A stretch of 64,000 nt of DNA, taken from assembly GCA_002839375.1 (NCBI GenBank), contig PGXY01000005.1, forward strand, positions 186,001 to 250,000. Reading direction: 5' to 3'. Of the stretch, positions 33,912 through 42,478 are shown piece after piece (position 1 is the stretch's first letter; each line of letters starts with the position of its first letter). The translations under genes and the position numbers were made by a program. The notes under the pieces are model-generated. The model did not search any database. It was not told the origin of the DNA and saw only the letters and a program-made list of their open reading frames with translations. This DNA is from Spirochaetae bacterium HGW-Spirochaetae-1. GTDB taxonomy: Bacteria; Spirochaetota; UBA4802; UBA5550.

Positions 33912-34481
33912 ATGAAACAGGCGCTCATTATTGTTGATATACAAAAAGATTTCTGTCCCGGCGGATCCCTGGCGGTGAAGGAAGGAGACAGTGTGGTGGA
34001 ACCGTCAAACCGCCTCGTCACATATTTTGAAAAAAAGGGCCTGCCCATTTTCTTCACCCGGGACTGGCATACCGCAGACCATTCTTCTTTCATGGAGCAG
34101 GGGGGCATCTGGCCCCCTCACTGTGTGGCCGGCACGGATGGCGCCCGCTTTCACGAAACACTGCACGTTCCGGGACAGGCCGTGATCATTTCCAAGGCAG
34201 CCGAAAGGAGCGCCGATGCCTACTCCGGCTTTGAAGGAACTGACCTGGCCGATCGCCTCCGAAGCCTGCGGGTCCGGGACCTGGTGGTGGCAGGCCTGGC
34301 CACGGACTATTGTGTGAAAAACACGGTTCTGGATGCCCTCAAAGAAGGATTTTCCGTAACCGTCGCCCTGGACGCCATACGCGCTGTTAACGTGAATCCC
34401 GGTGACGGAGAAAGGGCGATTGAGGAGATGAAGAAGGGTGGGGCAGATTGTACATCTACAGAGAAAATTCTGAACCGCTAA
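33912..34481 (+). CDS. pncA: Nicotinamidase
   Basis: A 189-residue isochorismatase-fold amidase. The catalytic triad is Asp9 (IIVDIQKDF), Lys95 (IISKAAERSADAYSGF) and Cys134 (GLATDYCVKNT). The metal ligands are Asp51, His53 and His57 in DWHTADHSSF. All key residues of PncA are present. It deamidates nicotinamide to nicotinate, feeding the adjacent phosphoribosyltransferase. Confidence 0.93.
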   Translation: MKQALIIVDIQKDFCPGGSLAVKEGDSVVEPSNRLVTYFEKKGLPIFFTRDWHTADHSSFMEQGGIWPPHCVAGTDGARFHETLHVPGQAVIISKAAERSADAYSGFEGTDLADRLRSLRVRDLVVAGLATDYCVKNTVLDALKEGFSVTVALDAIRAVNVNPGDGERAIEEMKKGGADCTSTEKILNR

Positions 34482-34612
34482 AGCACACAGGGCCTCATAT
34501 TTTTTTGCTGGTGTCAATACAACATATCCTCGTCCGACAGAGTGTGGTCATTCACACTCATACCGGGAGGACATATCGTCGGAAAATTTGTGGTAAATCA
34601 GTAACGGAGGTT

Positions 34613-34936
34613 TCATAAAGCCGGCGGTTCCATACCGATGATTCTTTTTATCGCGATAAGATAATTGATATTTTCGTACTCTTCAAGTCTGAGCATTTCC
34701 CTGGCCTTTGCAAGATCATCCAGTTCCGTGCTTTCGATACAGACCGTCTGTATTTCAGCCCCGTTTACCAGTAACATCGCCACCTCCGCGATGGTGTTAT
34801 TTACGGTGAAACCGAAGCGTCTTTTAAAGACATTGACGGCAACAAGGTCCTTATGGGACCTGATGAGTTCCTCAAGAAACTGCTCCAGTGAATATTCTTC
34901 CCTTTGGAGATCGGAAACCATCTTTTTTAAAATCAT
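34613..34936 (-). CDS. Hypothetical 107-residue protein
   Basis: A small helical, acidic protein (MVSDLQREEYSLEQFLEELI, later ESTELDDLAKAREMLRLEEY). No signal, membrane segment or known motif is visible. The start is uncertain (34936 or the ATG five codons later). Expression evidence from sequence is limited to a reasonable codon pattern. Confidence 0.5.
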   Translation of the reverse strand: MILKKMVSDLQREEYSLEQFLEELIRSHKDLVAVNVFKRRFGFTVNNTIAEVAMLLVNGAEIQTVCIESTELDDLAKAREMLRLEEYENINYLIAIKRIIGMEPPAL

Positions 34937-34990
34937 ATCCAGAAATAAATGATTGCATTTGTCATAAGACCGTTTTACTGTTTAAACAGG

Positions 34991-35066
34991 CTGTTAATCT
35001 CCTCACACTGTTGAATATTGTTTGTTTGGCGACTTTGACAATACAAAACAACAGTGAGATTAATAG
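34991..35066. promoter_or_regulatory. Long interrupted inverted repeat upstream of the 491-residue gene
   Basis: CTGTTAATCT plus CACTGTTG on the left pair with CAACAGTG plus AGATTAATAG on the right, with one wobble and a 5-nt bulge. A TTGACA at 35035 lies in the loop. It could be an operator or a transcribed structure in the leader of the gene at 35142. Confidence 0.5.
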
Positions 35067-35141
35067 CATTTTTTATTTACCATCCCATTTTGTTGGGACA
35101 GCCGTGATTATTAATAATTAAACAAGGGTAAGGGTTTTTCT

Positions 35142-36617
35142 GTGACAGATAAAACTGAAGGGACTCATTTGTCTGATATGATAGAAGAGAAAATTTCTCT
35201 CCATGGCCATTTTCAATTTGAAATAAAACAGTATTACAAATTTATTATGAGCAGGGGAGATAATTCATTTTTCATCAGAACCTATTTCTTTATACCGAAC
35301 AATCTGAATATTAATGAAGATACCTACAGCCGGAATGATTTTTACTCCGACCTTCGGACTTATATCCGTCTGAGAACCCCCACCGTTTATCTTAATAGCC
35401 TTGCAAGTCACTCTGACATATTTCTGCGATTAACAGACAGCATGCGAAACACCGTCGATGCCTTTGCCGGATACGAATATCATATAAAGCTATTTTGTCT
35501 GATATTAAAAAGATCACTGCGGCTCCAGATACGGGCAATCAAACATACCGATTCCTCTGATGCTATTATTCCGCTCCTGGAGGATTATATATCCAGCACA
35601 GAAATCATCTTGAAGAAATTCCGGGCACTGGAACAGGTACTTGAGGAATTCGACGGCACAGAGGAGGCAATGACAATTTATCATTTCGCCGATGAATATA
35701 TAAGTCTTAAAATAGAATCGCACGCATTCAGGCTTATAAAAATACTTGAGGGGAAAAATGCGACCCTGCTTCAAATCAACAGACTCGTCACTCTCGCGTA
35801 TAATGAAACAGAGTACAGAAAGCAACGCGGATACCCTTCAATACCGTCGGCGGAAAGCAACAACACCGGTTTCATATACCGGGAGGGTGTATTGAAAAAA
35901 TATATAAGCAATGTTTTGTTTCTCGAAACACGAATTGAAAGAGAAGGAAAACTGCTCGAACAGATGGTTTATAGCATTGCCGCGGGACTTGCCATGGTCT
36001 TCGCAACGGCAGTGGCATTCATCGGCCAGAACACCTACGGGAACCTGTCACTGCCTTTTTTTGCCGCCCTTGTTATAAGCTATATGTTCAAAGACAGGAT
36101 AAAAGAACTTACCCGAAAGTATTTCGAACGCGGATTGAAAAAATGGCTCTACGACAGAAAAAGATTTATCTACCACAGTTTTAAAAACAGAATAGGATTC
36201 TGCAAAGAAAGCTTTTCCTATATCCCCGAGTCAAGAATTCCTGAAGAAGTAATGCGGATAAGAAAGCGTGACAGGTTTACCGACATTGACAACTCTCTTG
36301 CCGGAGAAAAAGTGATTCAATACAGAAAATATATAACAATAAGCTCTAAACGATTCAGTTCAATTAAACAGAAATATACAACTGAAGGCATTATAGACAT
36401 CCTTCGTTTCAATATAGAAAAATTTTTACGCTATACCGACGACCCTGAAAAAAAAATAATCATAACGGAAAACAACACATACAAAACAATCCACGGGGAA
36501 AGGGTATATCATATGAACATGATAACACACCACATAATCGATAAGAAAGACCATTATAATAAATTCAGAATCATCTTCAATCGTAGTGGAATCAAGAATA
36601 TAATCAAGGTGTATTAA
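35142..36617 (+). CDS. Hypothetical protein with two central membrane helices
   Basis: A 491-residue protein, lysine- and tyrosine-rich, without recognised family. Two hydrophobic segments lie near residues 280-320 (IAAGLAMVFATAVAFIG and LSLPFFAALVISYMF), flanked by large helical cytosolic parts with possible coiled coils (ERGLKKWLYDRKRFIYHSF). The start is a GTG after AAGGGTAAGG. Its base composition is visibly more AT-rich than that of the neighbouring genes, which may mean acquisition by transfer. The upstream region has a long inverted repeat. Confidence 0.68.
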   Translation: MTDKTEGTHLSDMIEEKISLHGHFQFEIKQYYKFIMSRGDNSFFIRTYFFIPNNLNINEDTYSRNDFYSDLRTYIRLRTPTVYLNSLASHSDIFLRLTDSMRNTVDAFAGYEYHIKLFCLILKRSLRLQIRAIKHTDSSDAIIPLLEDYISSTEIILKKFRALEQVLEEFDGTEEAMTIYHFADEYISLKIESHAFRLIKILEGKNATLLQINRLVTLAYNETEYRKQRGYPSIPSAESNNTGFIYREGVLKKYISNVLFLETRIEREGKLLEQMVYSIAAGLAMVFATAVAFIGQNTYGNLSLPFFAALVISYMFKDRIKELTRKYFERGLKKWLYDRKRFIYHSFKNRIGFCKESFSYIPESRIPEEVMRIRKRDRFTDIDNSLAGEKVIQYRKYITISSKRFSSIKQKYTTEGIIDILRFNIEKFLRYTDDPEKKIIITENNTYKTIHGERVYHMNMITHHIIDKKDHYNKFRIIFNRSGIKNIIKVY

Positions 36618-36846
36618 TTGCTTTCTTATTCACTTCCCCTATGAGACTGCCATACATACCGACAATTTAACGGGAGAATTGAAAAATGGATGGGACGGCC
36701 AGCATGTTCTTTTCTTCTTGTCTGTATTGCCTGAATTGTTTATTTTTGCATCGTGGATATAAACATCTTTCAGAATGCGTTATGGGAACATCCCAATAAT
36801 GATTTATAGAGGTTCCCTTATATAATACAAGAGATAAAGAATTGGC

Positions 36847-37788
36847 ATGAAACCCGATCTCCTCATCAAAGACTATTACGGCATGCTTGGCATCGCCAGG
36901 GACGCTTCACCCGACGAGATCAGGGCCGCCTTCCGAAAGGCGGCCAGGCTCACCCATCCCGATGCCACGGGCGACACGCGCAGTTATAATAAGTTCATCC
37001 TGATACGCGAGGCCTACGATATTCTCAGCGACAAAACGCGTAAAAGGGAATACGACAGCCTCCTCTTTGCTGCACAGCCAAGGGAGGACGACAGTGCAGA
37101 TCAGTTTCAGCGGGCCTTCAGTGATTTTACTGTTTCCGGTGAACCCTACCGCCATGAATGGGAGTACTTTGTCCGCCACCCCGATGACTACCTCGATCTT
37201 TTCGACAGCATCATGAAGGCTCTTCTGTCATCAGCCCTGTCGGCCCTGGCCGGTCTTGTCATAACCCTCCTGGTTTTTCTCGCTATTTTTATACTACTGC
37301 CCCTGGGTGCTTCAGCCGCGATATTGCTCCTGGGCCTATCCACGGCGGGATCACCGGAACCCCTGGTGCTATTGATCATGGCCGTACATCTCTTCAGCAT
37401 GAGAAGAAAATTATTGGATACTCAATTGCAAACCCTGGTAAAAGCTCTGGCGGGAATCACCGTACGGCCTCTCAGGGGAATTCCCCGAAAGACGGGCAGG
37501 TGGTTCATCTACTTCAATTATTGTGCCGCCCTTTCCCTGTTTATTTTGTCCGGCTGCAGTATTGCACTGTGGATAACCGGAAGGAGTGTGCCATATGGGC
37601 ATTACGGCACAGCTACAGCGCTTCTTTTATCCACCGCGCTGGTCATTCTCTTCGCCGTTTCCATTCCCCTGAGTTTTAACGTAATCAGGGAAGCGCTCTT
37701 CAACTATCCCGTTATACGATGGTCCAGGTTCACTGTCGCGAGCGGCGGCTCTATAGAATATACACAAAACAAATACATCCCCCGATAA
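36847..37788 (+). CDS. J-domain membrane protein
   Basis: A 313-residue protein. An N-terminal DnaJ domain (residues 8-72: DYYGMLGIARDASPDEIRAA, then LTHPDATGD with the HPD tripeptide, then KTRKREYDSLL) is followed by five or six hydrophobic segments (about 120-300). The J-domain should stimulate a DnaK-type ATPase at the membrane. No Zn-finger or substrate-binding domain of classical DnaJ is present. It is not next to dnaK or grpE. Confidence 0.85.
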   Translation: MKPDLLIKDYYGMLGIARDASPDEIRAAFRKAARLTHPDATGDTRSYNKFILIREAYDILSDKTRKREYDSLLFAAQPREDDSADQFQRAFSDFTVSGEPYRHEWEYFVRHPDDYLDLFDSIMKALLSSALSALAGLVITLLVFLAIFILLPLGASAAILLLGLSTAGSPEPLVLLIMAVHLFSMRRKLLDTQLQTLVKALAGITVRPLRGIPRKTGRWFIYFNYCAALSLFILSGCSIALWITGRSVPYGHYGTATALLLSTALVILFAVSIPLSFNVIREALFNYPVIRWSRFTVASGGSIEYTQNKYIPR

Positions 37789-37831
37789 AATATTTATTCT
37801 AAAATTTACAAAAATTTTTTCCGGAAAAATC

Positions 37832-37990
37832 TTGACATATTATACCGGTGTAGTCATATATCCAACTAGATGACGCAAGCAGCCGGGTAGCAGTAGCTGC
37901 AAACATAATCGGGAAGCTTGTACGTAAGTACAGTCTATATATATCCATGATATAAAAAATGCCTTGTCCATGTGACGAGGCATTTTTTTT
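37832..37990 (+). ncRNA. Putative small RNA or riboswitch-like structured RNA
   Basis: In a 440-bp gap without a gene, TTGACA (37832-37837) is followed after 19 bp by TATATC, then a structured tract and a strong terminator at 37959-37990. The tract contains GTCAT/ATGAC (37853 and 37869), GCAGC/GCTGC, a perfect TGTAC-GTAA-GTACA hairpin with GNRA-like loop and two copies of TATATATCCA. The transcript would be about 120 nt. The string GACGCAA recalls part of c-di-GMP (GEMM) riboswitches, but the rest of that consensus and its order are absent. It is therefore left unassigned. The terminator precedes the next gene by about 240 bp, which fits a free small RNA. Confidence 0.55.
37959..37990 (+). 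terminator. Rho-independent terminator of the small RNA
   Basis: ATGCCTTGTC and GACGAGGCAT pair fully (one U-G) around a 5-nt loop, flanked by AAAAAA on the left and eight T on the right, so it could work both ways. Confidence 0.88.
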
Positions 37991-38229
37991 ACTCCACTCT
38001 GTTAGTTCCCTCCCGCGTTCCGACAATCGCACAACACCATGCAGTCCTTACCAGTACTTTCATCAACGGACCTACCGGTCAGTCAGGCAGAATATATAGA
38101 ATGATCTTAAAACTCCATTCTGTCTTGACAAAATGATTATAATGTTCAACAATCATTTCCATAGCTGTATATTATTCATTGATAGTGCTCGAACCGTCAG
38201 GCGGTCATGACAAGGAAAACCCGGTCTTC

Positions 38230-40290
38230 ATGTTATTAAAAAAATATGGCATCATGAAAATTCATATGGCCGCACTGCTTATCATGGGATGTATACCCCT
38301 TTCGGCCCGCACAATATCACCTGCCGTGCTCCTGGAAGCGGGAAAAAACGAATATCCCCTGGGCACACACGTGGATTACCTGGAAGACAGGGACGAGCGG
38401 TTTCTCATCGGTGATATCACGGCCGGCGGCAACGAACTGCCGATCATGCACAGCACAAAAGAAAACATCAACCTGGGATTCTCCTCATCGGCCTGGTGGT
38501 TCCGCTTCACTGTTAAAAACCTGGATCATGACAACGGGAGATGGCTCCTGGAACTGGGATATCCCCATCATGATTATGTGGAATTCTATGTGCCTAACGG
38601 CAAAGGAGGCTATTCATTAAAAATAGCCGGAGACCAGCGCCCCTTTGTCATGCGCGAAGTGCAAAACCGCAATTTTCTTTTCAACCTGGATATACCGCGG
38701 AACCGGTCCATGACGCTGTACATGCGCATAAAGACCGAGAGTTCCGTCCAGGTGCCGCTCAGGCTCTGGGAGCCCGTACGGTTCGCCGAAATGGTCAATA
38801 GCGAACAGTACGGACTGGGTCTCTACTACGGTATCATGCTTGTCATGATTCTCTATAATCTTTTTCTCTTTTTCGGCATCAGGGAGAAGACCTATATACT
38901 CTATGTGGCATACATCACCGTACTCACCCTGGCGCAGATGTCTCTCAACGGTCTGGCATTCGAGTATCTCTGGCCCAACTGGCCCTGGTGGACCAATAAA
39001 AGCGTTCTCCTCTCACTCTTCGGCAGCATCTTTTTCCTGACACTTTTCGGTCGTGCCTACCTGGACTCACGGACCCATGTACCGCGCCTGGACAAACTGA
39101 TGATCGCCCTGGCCGCGGCATCGTTCCTGGGCATGGTAATGTCCTTTACCGCGCCTTATTCCGTGGGAGTAAAATTCGTTGCCATCCTGGCTTCGCTCCT
39201 CATCATCGCCTCTCCCATTGCGGCATTTTTCTGCTGGCGGAAAAAGGTTCCCTCGGCACAATATTATCTCATTGCTTTCATGTTTTTATTATTCGGCGTC
39301 ATGTGTATCGGTATGCGAAACCTGGGACTTCCGCCCACGGGCTTTATCACAACCTATTCCATCCAGATTGGGTCAGCACTCCAGGCGGTTCTTCTCTCCC
39401 TGGGTCTCGCCGACCGGTTCAACATCTTAAATAAGGAAAAGTTACTTGCCCGGAAGGAGATGCTGGTATCCCATCTCACGGAGAAGGACAGGATCAAGGA
39501 CGAAATGAACAAAGACCTGGAAAACGCCCACCAGAACACGAAAATTGACATGATGATGGCCGGCAATATCCAGAAGACCCTCTTCCCCATGGACCCGCCC
39601 CGGACCGACGAATGGGACACGGCCTTCCTGTTTCATCCCATGGCCGGCGTGTCCGGCGACTTCTATGATTTCTATCAGCAGGAGGGACAGCTCCACGGTG
39701 TCGTACTCCTGGACGTATCAGGCCACGGCGTCGCCTCGGGCCTCATCACCATGATCGCCCGGACTGTCTTCCACCGTCTCTTCTATAAAATGCGGAAGCA
39801 AAATTTAAACGATGTAATCGTGAGTGCCGATCAGACCCTCATTGCTGAAATCGGGAGGATAGACAATTACATCACGGGTATTATGCTGCGCTTCGAGGGC
39901 GATATGGTGGAATACGTAAACGCCGCCCATCCCCACATGTACCTGCGGAGGGGCCGTTCCCTCAATGTTCACACCATAAACAAAAAAGCCGGCGATTTCC
40001 GGGGACATTTACTGGGCCTGGAGGTCATGGACAAAACCTATGAAAGGCTCCGGTTCCGCATGGAAAGGAACGACACGCTGCTACTCTACACCGACTGCCT
40101 CTCCGAGGCCTATTCAGCGGCACATGATGAACAATACGGTGAAACGCGCATTATTGACGCCCTGGGCAATGCGCCGGCAGGGACGGCATCGGAGATTCTT
40201 GATCACATCATGGAAGATTTTTTTACCTTCACGGGCGACCGGTCCCTGAACGATGACCTGACGGTGATACTGATACAAAGAAAAATCTAA
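38230..40290 (+). CDS. 7TMR-DISM SpoIIE-type protein phosphatase
   Basis: About 686 residues. A signal peptide (MAALLIMGCIPLSARTIS region) is followed by a DISM extracytoplasmic domain (about 35-185), seven membrane helices (about 195-400), a coiled linker and a PP2C/SpoIIE phosphatase domain (about 440-686). Phosphatase motifs are GDFYDFYQQEG, VLLDVSGHGVASGL and LLLYTDCLSEAY. It should dephosphorylate an anti-sigma-antagonist-type partner in response to an outside signal. ATG 38230 is preferred over a TTG at 38179; ATG 38254 is also possible. Its DISM half resembles the two kinases at the left edge of the window. Confidence 0.88.
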   Translation: MLLKKYGIMKIHMAALLIMGCIPLSARTISPAVLLEAGKNEYPLGTHVDYLEDRDERFLIGDITAGGNELPIMHSTKENINLGFSSSAWWFRFTVKNLDHDNGRWLLELGYPHHDYVEFYVPNGKGGYSLKIAGDQRPFVMREVQNRNFLFNLDIPRNRSMTLYMRIKTESSVQVPLRLWEPVRFAEMVNSEQYGLGLYYGIMLVMILYNLFLFFGIREKTYILYVAYITVLTLAQMSLNGLAFEYLWPNWPWWTNKSVLLSLFGSIFFLTLFGRAYLDSRTHVPRLDKLMIALAAASFLGMVMSFTAPYSVGVKFVAILASLLIIASPIAAFFCWRKKVPSAQYYLIAFMFLLFGVMCIGMRNLGLPPTGFITTYSIQIGSALQAVLLSLGLADRFNILNKEKLLARKEMLVSHLTEKDRIKDEMNKDLENAHQNTKIDMMMAGNIQKTLFPMDPPRTDEWDTAFLFHPMAGVSGDFYDFYQQEGQLHGVVLLDVSGHGVASGLITMIARTVFHRLFYKMRKQNLNDVIVSADQTLIAEIGRIDNYITGIMLRFEGDMVEYVNAAHPHMYLRRGRSLNVHTINKKAGDFRGHLLGLEVMDKTYERLRFRMERNDTLLLYTDCLSEAYSAAHDEQYGETRIIDALGNAPAGTASEILDHIMEDFFTFTGDRSLNDDLTVILIQRKI

Positions 40291-40306
40291 TCTTCATTTC
40301 CCGGGT

Positions 40307-41470
40307 TTATTCAGACCCGGACTTTTCACCAGTTTTTCGCGCCAGGAGCAGATTTGATCTTCCAGGCCCCAGTTTGGCGCCGTAACCAAAGTTGAAATCA
40401 AGGGGAATATTCTTCTGCCGGTAGGCGGCGGCAAGGTCGGCCTGGCGTGGAGGAACTAGTATATCTTTCAACGAAACGGGTGTATCGTATTTTCCAAAAA
40501 GAGTTATCTGAAACCCGCCCGACTCGAGGAAATACCTGTAAGGAACCCCCGAATCGTCCTGGACCACCATGCAGCTCCGGTCAAGGAGAGTATGACAGAA
40601 ATCACGGTAATTCCGGTAGTGCAGGAGATAGATAGCTGATTTCAGCATGGTATTTAAATCTCCCGCATTTTTTAGATACCGCGCCAGGGAAGCCTGTTCC
40701 GCCAGCGAGTCGCCCCTGAGACGCATCTGGAAATAGACGATGCTTCGTTCAGTCCGGTCCCCGCGAAAAAAGCGTATCCTCAGACCCTCTGCGGTGTCCT
40801 TTTGGGATCGCACCTGTCCCGGCAATTGAGGGATAACCGTTCCATCGGGAAGAAGAAGTATCCGCTCCACATCGCGTATGACAAAGCCGAGCCTGGCGGC
40901 AAAAATCAGGAGCACCGGCGCCACTCCCAGGTCCCGGGAACCCTCGATTTCACTTTCCATTGTGTTGCTGATAAGATAATTTCGCGATGCAATGGACATT
41001 ATGAACCTGCGGATGGAATGCAATTCCCGTTCAAGCCTGGGACCGGAGAAAGAAGCGGGATCATCTATGGAGCCGATGCGCTCCAGGGCAACCATGACAT
41101 AAGCAGGGGCATGGGGATAGATAGAATAGAAGTTGACCAGGTCAGCACCGCTCAGAGGGTAGAATGCCGTATTATCCCGGCAGAATTTGCCCATATGGGA
41201 ATCGCGCCATGAGGCGATTCGGCTTATATTGCCCTCGCTGACACTCTTCCAGAAACCATCCATGAAAGCGGCGTGCTGCTGATACGCCTTGCTCTGTGTG
41301 AGCCCGTAAAGTCTGCTTGTTTCCTCCACGGGCATTCCGGCAAAAAACCGGGAAAGTTCCACCCATCGCGGGTCTCCCGTAACAGCCGCGGAATACCGGG
41401 ATTGAGAACAGGCCGATAAAACAAGCAGCGCGGCTGCAAGTATCCCCGTGAAACATTTTCTATAAGACAT
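40307..41470 (-). CDS. Hypothetical lipoprotein
   Basis: A 387-residue protein with signal sequence and lipobox LVLSACS (Cys21). The mature part is mixed alpha/beta with FAGMPVEETSRLYGLT, YPHAPAYVMVALERIGS and PYRYFLESGGFQITLFG. No family is recognised. It is convergent with the SpoIIE phosphatase gene (16-bp gap) and divergent from the YhhN gene. Confidence 0.7.
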   Translation of the reverse strand: MSYRKCFTGILAAALLVLSACSQSRYSAAVTGDPRWVELSRFFAGMPVEETSRLYGLTQSKAYQQHAAFMDGFWKSVSEGNISRIASWRDSHMGKFCRDNTAFYPLSGADLVNFYSIYPHAPAYVMVALERIGSIDDPASFSGPRLERELHSIRRFIMSIASRNYLISNTMESEIEGSRDLGVAPVLLIFAARLGFVIRDVERILLLPDGTVIPQLPGQVRSQKDTAEGLRIRFFRGDRTERSIVYFQMRLRGDSLAEQASLARYLKNAGDLNTMLKSAIYLLHYRNYRDFCHTLLDRSCMVVQDDSGVPYRYFLESGGFQITLFGKYDTPVSLKDILVPPRQADLAAAYRQKNIPLDFNFGYGAKLGPGRSNLLLARKTGEKSGSE

Positions 41471-41652
41471 CTATGCACCCCTGTTAAAATTTCGCGTAAT
41501 GATACCGGCTCAGGTACTCCGGTCAATCCTTTTATATACCGAGTAAAGGGATCACGGCGATATGCCGGTACATACACTTTTTTTCTTCAGCTTTCACAAC
41601 AGAACAATCGATACTCTCAAAAAGAGCCTGTTCAATTTCGGAGGTATTCCCC

Positions 41653-42312
41653 ATGGAACTGTCGCATCCCCTTCCCTGCATCATTGGCAGCCTGACCGTG
41701 TTTTTCATTGTACGGCAAATATCGGTCATTTTTAAATTTAAATTTGTCCGGCTCATCACGACGCCTCTCATTACCTACTGCATCGTGGCCCTGGCCGTTG
41801 TGGGCATTTTCCGAAGCGGCGGCAGCGGCTGGATGATACTGGCGGCCCTGGGACTGTCCCTCATCGCCGATGCCGTTCTCATGATCCCCGGTGCAGACCT
41901 TTTCGCCCACGGACTCATCTTCTTTCTCGGAACCCATATTTTTTATACCGTTGATTTTTCCCGCGGATATGCTTTCCTGTGGTGGGATATACTCACCATC
42001 GTGATTCTCCTGGCCCTCATGATCTTCCTGGTCATGCGTTTTCACCGGGGAGGCAAACTGGGGAAAATGATGGTCCCCGTTATTGTTTATATCACGGCCC
42101 TTTCATGTATTGTATTCTTTTCTTTCAACGGATTTCTGCGCGGGGGGGATACGGTACATTTGCTGACCGCGGGAGGCGCCATTCTGTTTTATGTTTCCGA
42201 TGTGATTCTTGGCTGGGCGCAGTTCGTGAAGTATCACCGTCTCAGCACTCTCTGGGTGTGGTTCTTTTACGCACCGGGACAGTTTTTCATTGCCCTGTCA
42301 CTGGTCATATAA
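41653..42312 (+). CDS. YhhN-family membrane protein (lysoplasmalogenase-like)
   Basis: A 219-residue protein with about eight membrane helices. The motifs LGLSLIADAVLMIP, FLGTHIFYT, FYVSDVILGW and YAPGQFFIALSLV match YhhN/TMEM86 proteins. Eukaryotic members cleave the vinyl-ether bond of lysoplasmalogens; anaerobes are the bacteria that make plasmalogens, so such a role is plausible but unproven here. Confidence 0.85.
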   Translation: MELSHPLPCIIGSLTVFFIVRQISVIFKFKFVRLITTPLITYCIVALAVVGIFRSGGSGWMILAALGLSLIADAVLMIPGADLFAHGLIFFLGTHIFYTVDFSRGYAFLWWDILTIVILLALMIFLVMRFHRGGKLGKMMVPVIVYITALSCIVFFSFNGFLRGGDTVHLLTAGGAILFYVSDVILGWAQFVKYHRLSTLWVWFFYAPGQFFIALSLVI

Positions 42313-42478
42313 ATAATTCATCCGGGACATCTTTTTATCGATCTTTTGCTCTTTCACATCGGCATAAGCCCGGATGAAGGTTTTATACCATTAATTATAC
42401 CGCCCTTGTTGACAAAATAGCGTCTGCGTAGTATGCTTGATTCCATATCACCTGATTCACGAACCATGAAACAGTGTA

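Noticed and set aside
37862-37950. c-di-GMP (GEMM) riboswitch
   Set aside because: Only GACGCAA matches; the GGGCAAACC block and tetraloop order of the family are missing, and a terminator separates it from the next gene.
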